In this document: piece by piece, positions 52,350-62,325 of the stretch
Layout of the letters: the number at the start of each line of letters is the position of its first letter
Position numbering within the stretch: position 1 is the stretch's first letter
DNA from: Closterium sp. NIES-65
Lineage: Eukaryota; Streptophyta; Zygnematophyceae; Desmidiales; Closteriaceae
Length of the DNA stretch: 64,000 nt
Assembly: GCA_948144175.1 (NCBI GenBank)
Contig: CANXME010002454.1
Coordinates: 62,001-126,000, forward strand
Reading direction: 5' to 3'
The notes under the pieces: model-generated
Told to the model about the DNA's origin: nothing
Seen by the model: only the letters and a program-made list of their open reading frames with translations
The model's database searches: none
Made by a program: the position numbers and the translations under genes

Positions 52350-52881
52350 TTTATGCCCCTTGCTCGGCACGTGCCGGGGGAGGGGCAAGCGGGAAAAAGA
52401 AAGGACGATTTTAGCGCGTCCGATTCTTTTCTTTTCGTTTTTTTTGCCCAAACAACGACCCAGCGGGGTGGGGGGCCCCCGGGGAGGCTTGCCCATGCGA
52501 AGAAACGCCCCGTGCGCACCACCGTTGGGCGGTTGGAAGCCGCACACGGTCGCGGGGGTGGAGAGCGGAAACGGGCAGCCGGGGGAGGGTGGGGGCGGTT
52601 GGATGGGACTTGGGGTGTACGGGGGGCAGGGGAGTTGAGGGGGCAAGGGGAGGGGCAGCAACGGGCAGGGGCTGGGCCAACTGAGGGCACGGAAAAGGGG
52701 CGGGCAGAGGGTGAGCAGAGGGGCGAGCGATGCAAGGGTGGCACCATAGGGGGGAAACCAGTTGCACGGAGGTGGGAGGTGAGGGGCGTGCGAGGGGGTG
52801 GGAAAGGGGCAGGGAGGGGCAGAATGGGAGGATGTAGGTGGGGGGGGGTGGGGGAGGGGAGTGTGCGTGTGTGTGTGGTGT

Positions 52882-52924
<43 letters not shown>

Positions 52925-53858
52925 GGGGATTGAAGGGTGGGAGGGGGGCTGGTCGTGGGGATGGGCTGATGGTGGTAAGAGGGCAGCAGGGATGGGGAGA
53001 AGGGAGCGTAACGAGGGGAGAGCAAAGGGCAGGGGGGGAGGAAGGGAGGGGCAGGGAGGGAAGAGGCTGAACGTACAAAGGGGGGAAACGAGGGGCATGG
53101 ATGATAGGAAACGAGGGCAGGGGTGTGGGAAATCAAGGGCAGGGAGGAGAGAAGCAATGGGTGAGGGGAAAACAAGGGAGGGGCAGACGGGGGGCAGGGA
53201 GGGAAGAAACGTGGGGCAGGGAGGGGAGAAGCCAAAGACAGGGGCATGGGCAGGCGGGGGCAGGGAGGGAGCAAAGGAGAGGCACGGAGAAAGAAAGGGA
53301 GGCGCGGGGAGGGGAGAAACCGGGCGTGGGGGGGGGGGGGCGGAAAATGAGGGGCAGGGCGGGGAGGAGGGAGGGGCAGGGAGGGGAGAAGCTGAGCACA
53401 CGGAGGGGGGAAAGGTGAGGCAGGGAGGTAGGAAGCCAAGGACAAGGGGGGGGAGAGTGGGGGGGGCAGGGAGAGGGGGGAGGTGGGGAGCGGGGAAAGG
53501 CGGCGAGGGGCAGGGAGGGGAGAAACCAAGCATAGGGGGGCGAGATACGAGGGGCAGGGTGCGGATTGAGGAGGGGCAGGGAGTGGAGTGGGTCGGCGAG
53601 GGGAAGGAAGAGGCGTGCAGCAGAGGAGGGGAGGGGGGAGGAGAAGGTAAAGGAGGGGAGCGCACGGGCGGGGAGGAGCGAATGGCGGGCGGTGGGAAAC
53701 GGCGAGGGGGGGCAGGGAGGGTCAAAAGAGGCGGCAAGGGAGCGGGCACGCGGAGGGTAGGGGCGGGGGGAGCGGATGGCATGAGGGGGCAGGGGGTGTG
53801 ACTATGAAGGGGGGGACCCGGGCAAGGGGTGTGTAGCGGTCGGGGCACGAGGTTGACG
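52350..53858 (+). repeat. 5S intergenic spacer, unit 7
   Basis: As unit 1; the microsatellite (52861-52919) has a GT part interrupted by GGTG and a short GA part. It differs from unit 6 in this part and in two G-run lengths, then becomes indistinguishable from it. Confidence 0.86.
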
Positions 53859-53933
53859 TGGTACGATCATACCTCGGCTACTACGCCGGATCCCATCAGA
53901 ACTCCGAAGCTAAGCGCCGGTGGGCGAGAGCAG
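53859..53933 (+). pseudogene. 5S rRNA gene, 5' part (positions 1-75) next to L4
   Basis: Unchanged positions 1-75, followed by the L4 3' end. Confidence 0.93.
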
Positions 53934-54285
53934 TTATTCATTAATAAGGGAAGAGCAAATACAAGCCGAATATAATGGTTTTTCCAAGACTAGGAAATTT
54001 CGACATAGCCTAAGCGCTATGAGGACGATTTATATATTTTGTAGGAAAAGGGGGAAAGAAAGGAAAGGAAGGAAAGATGAAGGAGTAAGAAGAAGTGGTA
54101 GGGAAAGGAAGAGGGTGGTAGGAAGAGAAGGGAAGGATAGAAGAAGGGAACAGAAAGAGGGAGGTGGGAAGAGAAGAGGAGAGAGAGAGAGAGACTAAGG
54201 AGAAGGAAGCACCAAAGGACCAAACACGGCAGCAACCCGCACGACCGCACGGGCACAGCGTTTCAAGCACAGCCACTATTGTTTT
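53934..54285 (-). other. LINE 3' UTR (L4)
   Basis: Same sequence as 41771-42122. Confidence 0.72.
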
Positions 54286-57200
54286 TTACACATATGCATC
54301 ATATATATACTGCATATCAGCCACACTCTCGAAGCACCCTGTGACGTGGTGCCAAGTTCCCTGCCCCGCACCCAGTGGGACTGGTGCGGGCATCCACCCG
54401 TCGTCGGACCTCCCTAACTGCCGCACCGCATGCTGGATCATGCATTGAGCCTGCGCGCGCTGCAGTGCAACGGAGAGGCGTGTAGTGAGTCCTGCCTCAA
54501 ATATCCGTGCCGATCCGTCATCCCCCCCACCTCTATCCCTCCTCCGCTGTGCTATCCTCTTTGCGCAGAGCCCCAGAAACTGACGCAGCGGCTCACTCAG
54601 AAGGCCAAAGGTCTCCGCCACGCACGCGTAAAAGTGTGGTGCCGGCTGCAGCCCCTCTAAGTGCGGCCCCCAGTGACGCAGCTTCTCCTGCACCCGCCTA
54701 GCTGCTGCCACTCCAATCTGTGTGGGGGTCGCCCGTCTCAGCTGCACGTTCCCCTCCCGCTGTGGATCCGCTATGGAGACATCCACAAGAACCATCAGAC
54801 CCTGGCCAACGTCGCGGCAGGTGAGGTCTGGAATGCGGGAGGCGGTGCCTACACGGCCTGTGCGTCCGACTGGTCCCTGCTGTTGCGCTGGCTGCTGCCC
54901 TGTCTGGTCCCTTGGTGCCCCCTCTCCGATCGTCTCTCTCCCCCTCTCCTCTCCTCCATCCACCTGTCCTCTCCCCTCCCCCTCCCTACCCTCCCCCAAA
55001 CCTCCCGACCCCCCTGCTCCATCCCCTGCTGCCTCTCTCACTCCCTGGCCCTCCCCTCCCAATCCCGCTGCCCCTCCTGTACCTCCGTCCGCTCTCTGCT
55101 GCTCCCGCCCCTGCCCCGCCCCCGAGGCCGAACCTGGAGGCGCGGCGCCCTGGGCCCGCGGCCTCCACTGGCTCTCCTGCTGCTGCCTGTGCCGTCCCCC
55201 CTCCCCGTCCTGGCCCGTCTGCTCCCCCTGCCGTCCCCTCTGCCCACCTGTCCCTCGCTCCACCTGACCCCGCAGCTGGTGCCGTCCCCACTGTCCCCCG
55301 CCACCCGGCTGTCCCGCCTCGCCTCTCCGCTCCCCCGGTCCCTCAGCCCGTGTCCCCTCTCCCACCACTGGCTGTCCCAGTAGTCTCGCTCGAGCCGCCT
55401 CCAACTGTGTGAACAGCGTAGAGTCCTCCACCTTTACCGCGAAGCCCGCCTCGACCGCAAAGTCTCGAAGCATGTACTTCACCGTGTCGTGGATGGTAGT
55501 GGCGACCCCGTAACGCGGGCACCGAACCGCGTGATGAGGCACCGTCATGTCGTCAATCGCCTGTCCGCAGGAGCACTGACCTGCAAGGGCTAACTGGGGG
55601 ATAGGGAGACCAAGACGAGAAGATGAAGCCGCCTGCCACAGCGCCTCCGGGATGCGCAGTGGGTCGGCGTACGGCACCGACGTCAACCACGCTCCTGCAC
55701 CTCCGCCCTGAAGGGAAGTCAAACGGGCAAGGTGCAAGGGAGAGGTGTGACGGGCACGCACGGCCTCCAAGGCATGCGCCTCCAGAAGACGGCTCGCTCC
55801 TGCAAAAAGGGAATCGGGGGAGGCAGAAGCGCAAGAGGGCCAGGGGGGAAGGAGAGAGAGAACGTCAGGAGGGAGACCCTCTAGCGCCGTCTGCAGAGCC
55901 CGGTCGATCTGCTCTGGCTCACCTGAAGCGAAGCTCTGCCGAAACACCTCGCCACACGCAGGGAGAGAACAGAGAATGGGTGCACACTGCACCCAGGAGC
56001 ACACGAAACTCACCGGGGCCATGCGCGCCATGCGACGAATGCCGAAACCCCCGAGACGGATGGGGAGGAAGATCTGGTCTAGGGCGGCCTCTCGGACGTC
56101 CTCGCGACAAGCCCAGGTCCCTGAAGCTAAAAGCTGCTGAAAAGTCTCTCCCAGGCGTGCGTCCCACCGTGTAAAACTGGAGATCACTGCGGGCGAAGGA
56201 GGGACGGTCCTCGACAGGTACTGCGGACGAGTGCTGACACACGCCGAAAGAAGGCGGGCAGCTGTCTGGGGCTGGCGCAACCTCGGAAGCCAAGGTAGCA
56301 CCCGCCCCATCCTCTCGAGACGATCCGGGAGACTCTGCTCCACGAACGAAACGGTGCCTACCGGTACGCCTGTCACGGTGAGCCCTCGGCGTGCGACCTC
56401 GATCCCTAGGCCCGTGAAAGCCTCCAGATCCCTGGACAGAAAGGACTCTGTCTGGTAGACGAGGCACTTGTGCGGCTGGGCTGCAAGGCCCATCTCGCCC
56501 AAGCGCCTCACGATCTCGGCAAAATGGTGCAGCACCCTGTCTGGGGGACCTAGCACGTACGTGTCATCGGCGTACGACCAGAGCTGGACATCCCCCTCCG
56601 CCAGAACCGGCTCCAAAGCAAGACGCTGTGTCAGAGCGTACAAGAAGGGGCTGAGAGGGTCTCCCTGGCGAGTGCCCCGCTCCGAGTGCATCGTGACCAC
56701 TCCCGTGCCTGACCTGTAGTGGAGATCCGAGGGCGTCCCGTAGAAGAGGCCGATGAAGGGGATCAGACACTGAAACTCCGGACTGGCCTGCAGCGCCTGA
56801 AACATCCTGTCTCGGTGGAAAGAGTTAAAGGCATTCGCCACGTCTAGCTGCAGGACCACCCAGTCTGGGTGGTCAGCCAGAGCGCGGCGGACGCCTCTAA
56901 CTACGACCTCTGTCCCGCACGTAACCCCCACCCCAAACTGCTGTGATGCCAAGAAGACCCTCGCCATCTGGTCACGTAGCTGGAGACAAACTGCCCGAGA
57001 AAGAATGCGGACCAAAACCTCGCCGATGGCAATCGGCCGAACATCCATGTTCGACTTCGCCAGAGCCACGAGGGTGGAGGACGCTAGCAAGGAGCGCGCA
57101 GCTGGAGCGCAACGGCCTCGGAGCCACTGCTGGTACACGGCCAGGAGGAAATGGAGACTCTGAGGGAAAGCTAGGAAAGTGTCTCGCAGGTGCTCAGCGA

Positions 57201-60200
57201 CCCAACCGGACGGTCCTCCCGAAGAGCCCCGCGGAGCTGTGAAAATCGCGCGGCGTAAGTGATCCACCGAGAGCACGAGAGGGGACCCCTGGAAGCCAGA
57301 CAGCCAAGCTGGGGTCGGCCTCTCCGCGTTGGGGTGCTTCGACTGCAGGCGCTGTATCGTCCCCTGTGTATCTGGGGCTGCCTCCGCGGACTCGAGAGCC
57401 GCGCACGCCCGTGAGGTCTCATTGCACGCTGCCAGACGAAGGCAACGTGCAATGCGGCGCTCATCTGCTGCAGAGGGATCGGTGGCGGTGCGTGACCGGT
57501 GACCTGTGCGGCGAGGAAGGGGTGTGCGACGGCCTAGTGCATCTGAGACTAGCTCAGCCCACTCACCTCGACCAAAGCGAGAGATGCGCGTTGCAATGGC
57601 AGCCGTGTGCGAGCGGTCGGGTGGCGTCGCTGGAACAAGGAAAAGAGTCGGCGCTGCAGCGAGGAGGAAGGTAGGGCCAGCAGCCTCCGGGTCCTGGGCA
57701 ATGCGGACTAGGATCGCACTGAGGACGTCAAGATATCCTCCGCGGACCCTCTCCGGGACACGTCGGAGAGGGCGTGTATGGATACGCTCGGGCGAGAAGT
57801 ACTCTGTCCAGTCCACCGAGTCGAGCGTCTGCCACTGTGCGTCGGTGAACTGCATCCCGGTCGCACGGGGCTGTGAGAGGGAAGGGATGATCGAGGCGGT
57901 ATCATGGGCAGCCTGCGCCCTGCGAGCCGCGTCCGCAGGATGGCAGAAGGGAATGTGGTGCTGGAGCGCGCGTCGGTTCGCGAGAGAGCTCCTGCAGGTG
58001 GGGCAACTCACGACCTGGTCGGGTGATGTCGCCGTGTCGGCGGGGTCAATCGGGGCCGTGGCGTCGGAACTGGCTGTAGAGGGGACCCCGTGGGCGGCCT
58101 GAGCTCCGACAGGATCGCCTGGGATGAGGGGAGGAGACGACTCACCAGCCCCGCGCGGGGGGGGTGTCAGCGAAGATAGAGGTGGTGTCGCACAGGATAG
58201 GGCCGGGCCTCGTGCCGGCACCGGTGTTGAAGCTGGGGAGGGGGGACGTGGAGGTGAGCCTGAAGTGTGTGCCGTGGTGTGCTCCTGCCCCTCGGCGGGG
58301 TGCGGTTCAAGTGACGGCTCTGCTACCCCAGGCGGAGGGGTCTCGGTAGGGGCGGATGCCTCATCCCTACTGCTGGTGACCTCCTGCGCCACGGGCTGAA
58401 CGGGGGGAGGCGCCACCCCGTCTAGGTGCGAGTGACACGGCCTCAGACCCCGGTCCGTCTCCATTGGGGTCGGGAGTGACGCGCCTGGCTGAGTGGCGGG
58501 GGGGATAAAAGAAGGGACAGACCGGGTGACCTCCGCATACGTCCGGGTCCGGTCCTGTGGGACTGGAAGGGTGGGGGCAGCCGGAGAGCTGCTCAGGCGG
58601 TGTATCGCCAGCAAATCTGAAATGCCAGCCCTCACCTCCTCTGGGGTCTCGAAGACCTGCCTGCCTGTAGGTGAGAGTAGGAGGGCTGGCAGGGTAGAGG
58701 GTGGAGTGGGGCGTGCTGGCTGAGCGGAGCTCGGGTGTGGACCCTGCCCTAGAAGGCCCCCTTGGCCCTCCCCAATCACCATGGGTTGCGGTAGGGGGTC
58801 GTCGACATGGAAGGGGTGGGAGGGATGGGAGGGGGAGTCGGTGGCGTCTGCCATGGGCGCATCCCTCAACCCGACGGCCCCCCTCCCAGTAGCGATCGCG
58901 GCCGCCGCCACCTGGGAGGGGGACACAGCACGGGAGGGGCAGAATGGGGGTGAGTGGGCTGGTCCGCTCCCATGGCCCTGTGGAGGTGCAGGAGCGGGGC
59001 GGGAGTGTAGGTTTGGTGGACGGGCTGTAGAGGTAGGGCCTGGTAATTGTTCAACGGGATGTGAGGTGGGGAGGGGCTCTTGGTGGGGGAGGGAGGGAGG
59101 GGGGAGTACGTGGGCTGACCCTCTGCCTCCTCTGCCCCTGTTCTTCCGCCGGCGGCCAACCTGGTTGTCCGCGCCTGTTTGTGAAGGAAGGGGGGGCTGT
59201 GGGGCCAAAGGGGTGGGTGGAGGGAGGATGGGTGGTTCGCCAGGCAGGGGGTGCTCTGTGTGCATCCCCACTCTCCTCGAAACATCCCCCTCCGTGGGAA
59301 CAGATCGGGCAAGCTGTGTGTGGGGGGTGATGGCTGCCCAACGGGGCCACTCGTGGGGAACCCGGCCGGGAGAGGGGGTTGGAGGTGGGGGTCGAGGGGC
59401 TGGGCCAGTGTGGAGGTTAGAGCGAGGTACAAACGGTGGGGGGAGAGAGATTTGTGTGGGCTCTGTGGTGGCCTCTCCTGTGGGCCCCTCTACCCGGGTG
59501 CCGCCGCTCCCATGAGCCTGGGGCGCAAGCCCTTGCGGGTGGGTCTCGGCTGCCTGGGGGGGGTGGTGTGGGGAGGGCAGCCTGTTGGGTGGGCGTGTTG
59601 GGGCTGTGCGGCGACTCGGGTGGTTTGGGTGCCTGTAGCGTGTGGGAGAGGGATTTGGCCGCAGAGATGCTTCAACCTCCGAGATGTGTGTACTACCGGG
59701 TGGGGGGGGGCCTGGTGGAGGAGGGGGTAGTGGGCCGGTAAGGGGTGGCTGGGTGTTGGTAGGAGTCGGGGAGCATGGCTCCTCTAGGAAGACCAGAGCC
59801 CTGGCTGCTCCACGTGGTGCTCTAAGGAGCCCCTGAGGGTGGGGGCAGAGGTGTGCTGCCCTTGGGGGTGAAGGAAGGAGTGAGGGAAGGGGCGGGGAGG
59901 GGTGAGAGGTGAGAGAAGGGGTGCCCTCGGGTGACTCTGCTCTTGTCGCACCCGCGTGCTCTCCCGGTGGACCGCCTGCAACCGTGGGGTCAGGCGTTGG
60001 GGACGGAGAGGGGGGCTGGCCATGGAGCAGCGTGGGGGTCGGGGAGCACGGCTCCGCCAAGAAGGCCAGGGCCTTGGCTGCCCCCCTGGACACTACCGGG
60101 ACCTGAGGGTGGGGGTGGGGAAGTGGTGCTCCTGGGGGCTGGTGGGCTGGAGGACGGGAGGTGAGGATGGGGGCTCCCTCGCGCGGCTCTGTCCTCAAGG

Positions 60201-62325
60201 TCTCCCCCAGCCCCTCCATCGGTCCTTCTGCTAGCATGGGGACGGGCATGGGGGGTAGAGGGGGAACCTCGACGTGAGGCTGCAGGGGGGCCGGGTCGGC
60301 CTCACCGTCAAGCGTGAGGTATTGGGCCAGTGGCCCGTCAATGTGCATCACATCCTCTCCCTCATCCTCCTCTATCGCTATCACATCCCCCTCTTCAGTG
60401 CCCACCCCGGTCGGGACCACCCTCCCCTCTCCTTCCCCTGTTGCCCCTATGTCCCCCAAGCCCACCCCGCCTGCTGCCGCTTTACTGCTAGCCCCTTTTG
60501 CAGTCTCTGCCGGCCCTGCCGGCCCTGCTGTGTGTTTCCCCGAGTTTGCTGCGGCCCCTGCCGCCCCTACTGGCCGTGCTATGGCCCTCCCTGCTGCTTC
60601 AGCTGCAGCCTCACCTTCTGCCTTTGAGGCCCCTGCCGTACCCTCTCTTGCTACAGCCGGGGCGGCACTCTCCCTCGCACCAGTCCCCGTTACCCCCTTC
60701 CCCGCTGCACCCGTAGCACCTCCCCCTATACCAGCCCCCGCTGTGGCCTCTGTCGCTCCTGCTGCAGTCCTTGCAGCCTCGACTGCTGCAGTCTGTAAAA
60801 CCTCGCCTACCGTAATCTGCTCAGCCTCACCAGCCGCGATCCCTGTAGCCTCACGTGCTGCAGTCCCTGCAGCCTCACGTGCTGCAGTCCCTGCAGCCTC
60901 ACCCGCTGCAGTCCCTGCGGCCTCACCTGCTGCAGTCTGTGCAGCCTCACCTGCTAGAATCTGCTCAACCTCACATGCTGCGGCCTCTGCAGCCTCACCT
61001 GCTGCGGCTATTTCAGCCTCACCTGCTGCGCTCCCTGCGGCCTCACCTGCCATGGTCCCGCCTGCAGCCTCATCCGCTGTGGTCCCTGCCGCCTCACCTG
61101 CTGCAGTCCCTGCGGCCTCACCTGTTGCAGTCCATGCGACCTCACCAGCTGTAGACTGTGCAGCCTCACCTGCTAGAGTCTGCCCAACCTTACATGATGC
61201 AGCCCTCGCAGCCTCACCTGCTGCGTCCGCCGCAGCCTCACCTGCTGTGGCCCCTGCAGTCCCGCCTGCTGCGCTCCCTGCAGCCTCGCCTGCTGCGCTC
61301 CCTGCAGCCTCGCTTGCTGCGCTCCCTGCGGCCTCACCTGCTGCGCTCTCTGCAGCCTCACCTGCTGCGCCCCCTACAGCCTCACCTGCTGCGCTCCCCG
61401 CAGCCTCACCTACTGCGCTCCCTGCGGCCTCACCTGCCATGGTCCCTCCTGCAGCCTCACCCGTTGTGATCCCTGCAGCCACACCTGCTGTGGTCTGTGC
61501 GGCCTCACCTGGTGCGGTCCCTATAGCCTCCTCTGCTGCGGTTCCCCCAGCCGACACAGCAGCAGGTTCCGTGGCCCCTACTCCTGCAAAACCTGTCTCC
61601 ATGGCCTCTGCCCTTTGCCTGGCCAGAGTCACGGTCCCTGCCGCCCCTTCCCGTGCAGCCCCTGCCGCCCTTTCCCGTGCAGCCGCTGCTGCCCCTTCCC
61701 TTGCAGCCTCTGCTGCCCTTTCCTCTGCAGCCTCTGCTGCCCCTTCCCCCACAACCCCCATTGCCCCTTCCCGTGCAGCCTTTGCTGCCCCATCCTCTGT
61801 AGCCTCTGCTGCTCCTTCACACACAAACTCACTTACCCCTTCCCGTGCAGTGTCAGCTGCAAGTTCCCCCCTGGCTCTGCCCTCTCCCGCTTCTATGTGC
61901 TTGGGGGTGCGGGTAGGATTAAGTGTTTTCACAAGTAATCTGGTTTGCGAATGGGAGGTAGCGAGTGAGTTGGAGGATCTCTCTACTGAGCATGCATGGG
62001 TGCCGCCCCCGCTGTCACCTGAAGGGGGGGTAGACTGGGATGGGGCAGCGGGGGTAGGGCGCGGTTTTGAGCGTGCTGGCTCCTCCTCGTGTATTTCCTC
62101 CAGTGGGGCTTGGCGTTCCTCTGTTCCATCCTCTTCAAAGGTACGCTTCTGGCCCCTAGGGTCAGATTGTGTGAGTGTTTTCGCTTGGTCAGGTGTGTGT
62201 TGTTTCTTCCTGACTGTTGAAGTGGGGGGAGTGGGAGAGTAGGGGGTGGCTCGGCTGCGGGACCTCCCAGATCGCCGAGGGGCTCCCGGGCCTGCCTTTC
62301 CCCCACTCGCGGGGTGCTGGGGCAT
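54286..62325 (-). CDS. LINE polyprotein: zinc finger, reverse transcriptase, RLE endonuclease (L4)
   Basis: 2679 residues from the ATG at 62325, with no difference from the L3 protein that I can find by reading. YADD is encoded around 56563-56574 and the RLE PD near 54826-54831. A full-length frame in a copy this similar to L3 points to very recent copying or exchange, or to an assembly duplication. Confidence 0.9.
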   Translation of the reverse strand: MPQHPASGGKAGPGAPRRSGRSRSRATPYSPTPPTSTVRKKQHTPDQAKTLTQSDPRGQKRTFEEDGTEERQAPLEEIHEEEPARSKPRPTPAAPSQSTPPSGDSGGGTHACSVERSSNSLATSHSQTRLLVKTLNPTRTPKHIEAGEGRARGELAADTAREGVSEFVCEGAAEATEDGAAKAAREGAMGVVGEGAAEAAEERAAEAAREGAAAAARERAAGAAREGAAGTVTLARQRAEAMETGFAGVGATEPAAVSAGGTAAEEAIGTAPGEAAQTTAGVAAGITTGEAAGGTMAGEAAGSAVGEAAGSAAGEAVGGAAGEAAESAAGEAAGSAASEAAGSAAGEAAGSAAGGTAGATAGEAAADAAGEAARAASCKVGQTLAGEAAQSTAGEVAWTATGEAAGTAAGEAAGTTADEAAGGTMAGEAAGSAAGEAEIAAAGEAAEAAACEVEQILAGEAAQTAAGEAAGTAAGEAAGTAAREAAGTAAREATGIAAGEAEQITVGEVLQTAAVEAARTAAGATEATAGAGIGGGATGAAGKGVTGTGARESAAPAVAREGTAGASKAEGEAAAEAAGRAIARPVGAAGAAANSGKHTAGPAGPAETAKGASSKAAAGGVGLGDIGATGEGEGRVVPTGVGTEEGDVIAIEEDEGEDVMHIDGPLAQYLTLDGEADPAPLQPHVEVPPLPPMPVPMLAEGPMEGLGETLRTEPREGAPILTSRPPAHQPPGAPLPHPHPQVPVVSRGAAKALAFLAEPCSPTPTLLHGQPPSPSPTPDPTVAGGPPGEHAGATRAESPEGTPSLTSHPSPPLPSLLPSPPRAAHLCPHPQGLLRAPRGAARALVFLEEPCSPTPTNTQPPLTGPLPPPPPGPPPPGSTHISEVEASLRPNPSPTRYRHPNHPSRRTAPTRPPNRLPSPHHPPQAAETHPQGLAPQAHGSGGTRVEGPTGEATTEPTQISLPPPFVPRSNLHTGPAPRPPPPTPSPGRVPHEWPRWAAITPHTQLARSVPTEGDVSRRVGMHTEHPLPGEPPILPPPTPLAPQPPLPSQTGADNQVGRRRKNRGRGGRGSAHVLPPPSLPHQEPLPTSHPVEQLPGPTSTARPPNLHSRPAPAPPQGHGSGPAHSPPFCPSRAVSPSQVAAAAIATGRGAVGLRDAPMADATDSPSHPSHPFHVDDPLPQPMVIGEGQGGLLGQGPHPSSAQPARPTPPSTLPALLLSPTGRQVFETPEEVRAGISDLLAIHRLSSSPAAPTLPVPQDRTRTYAEVTRSVPSFIPPATQPGASLPTPMETDRGLRPCHSHLDGVAPPPVQPVAQEVTSSRDEASAPTETPPPGVAEPSLEPHPAEGQEHTTAHTSGSPPRPPSPASTPVPARGPALSCATPPLSSLTPPPRGAGESSPPLIPGDPVGAQAAHGVPSTASSDATAPIDPADTATSPDQVVSCPTCRSSLANRRALQHHIPFCHPADAARRAQAAHDTASIIPSLSQPRATGMQFTDAQWQTLDSVDWTEYFSPERIHTRPLRRVPERVRGGYLDVLSAILVRIAQDPEAAGPTFLLAAAPTLFLVPATPPDRSHTAAIATRISRFGRGEWAELVSDALGRRTPLPRRTGHRSRTATDPSAADERRIARCLRLAACNETSRACAALESAEAAPDTQGTIQRLQSKHPNAERPTPAWLSGFQGSPLVLSVDHLRRAIFTAPRGSSGGPSGWVAEHLRDTFLAFPQSLHFLLAVYQQWLRGRCAPAARSLLASSTLVALAKSNMDVRPIAIGEVLVRILSRAVCLQLRDQMARVFLASQQFGVGVTCGTEVVVRGVRRALADHPDWVVLQLDVANAFNSFHRDRMFQALQASPEFQCLIPFIGLFYGTPSDLHYRSGTGVVTMHSERGTRQGDPLSPFLYALTQRLALEPVLAEGDVQLWSYADDTYVLGPPDRVLHHFAEIVRRLGEMGLAAQPHKCLVYQTESFLSRDLEAFTGLGIEVARRGLTVTGVPVGTVSFVEQSLPDRLERMGRVLPWLPRLRQPQTAARLLSACVSTRPQYLSRTVPPSPAVISSFTRWDARLGETFQQLLASGTWACREDVREAALDQIFLPIRLGGFGIRRMARMAPVSFVCSWVQCAPILCSLPACGEVFRQSFASGEPEQIDRALQTALEGLPPDVLSLLPPWPSCASASPDSLFAGASRLLEAHALEAVRARHTSPLHLARLTSLQGGGAGAWLTSVPYADPLRIPEALWQAASSSRLGLPIPQLALAGQCSCGQAIDDMTVPHHAVRCPRYGVATTIHDTVKYMLRDFAVEAGFAVKVEDSTLFTQLEAARARLLGQPVVGEGTRAEGPGERRGEAGQPGGGGQWGRHQLRGQVERGTGGQRGRQGEQTGQDGEGGRHRQQQESQWRPRAQGAAPPGSASGAGQGREQQRADGGTGGAAGLGGEGQGVREAAGDGAGGSGGLGEGREGEGRGQVDGGEERGRETIGEGAPRDQTGQQPAQQQGPVGRTGRVGTASRIPDLTCRDVGQGLMVLVDVSIADPQREGNVQLRRATPTQIGVAAARRVQEKLRHWGPHLEGLQPAPHFYACVAETFGLLSEPLRQFLGLCAKRIAQRRRDRGGGDDGSARIFEAGLTTRLSVALQRAQAQCMIQHAVRQLGRSDDGWMPAPVPLGAGQGTWHHVTGCFESVADMQYIYDAYV
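60755..61543 (-). repeat. 24-bp coding minisatellite (L4, long form)
   Basis: Same as the array in L3 (48592-49380). Confidence 0.85.
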
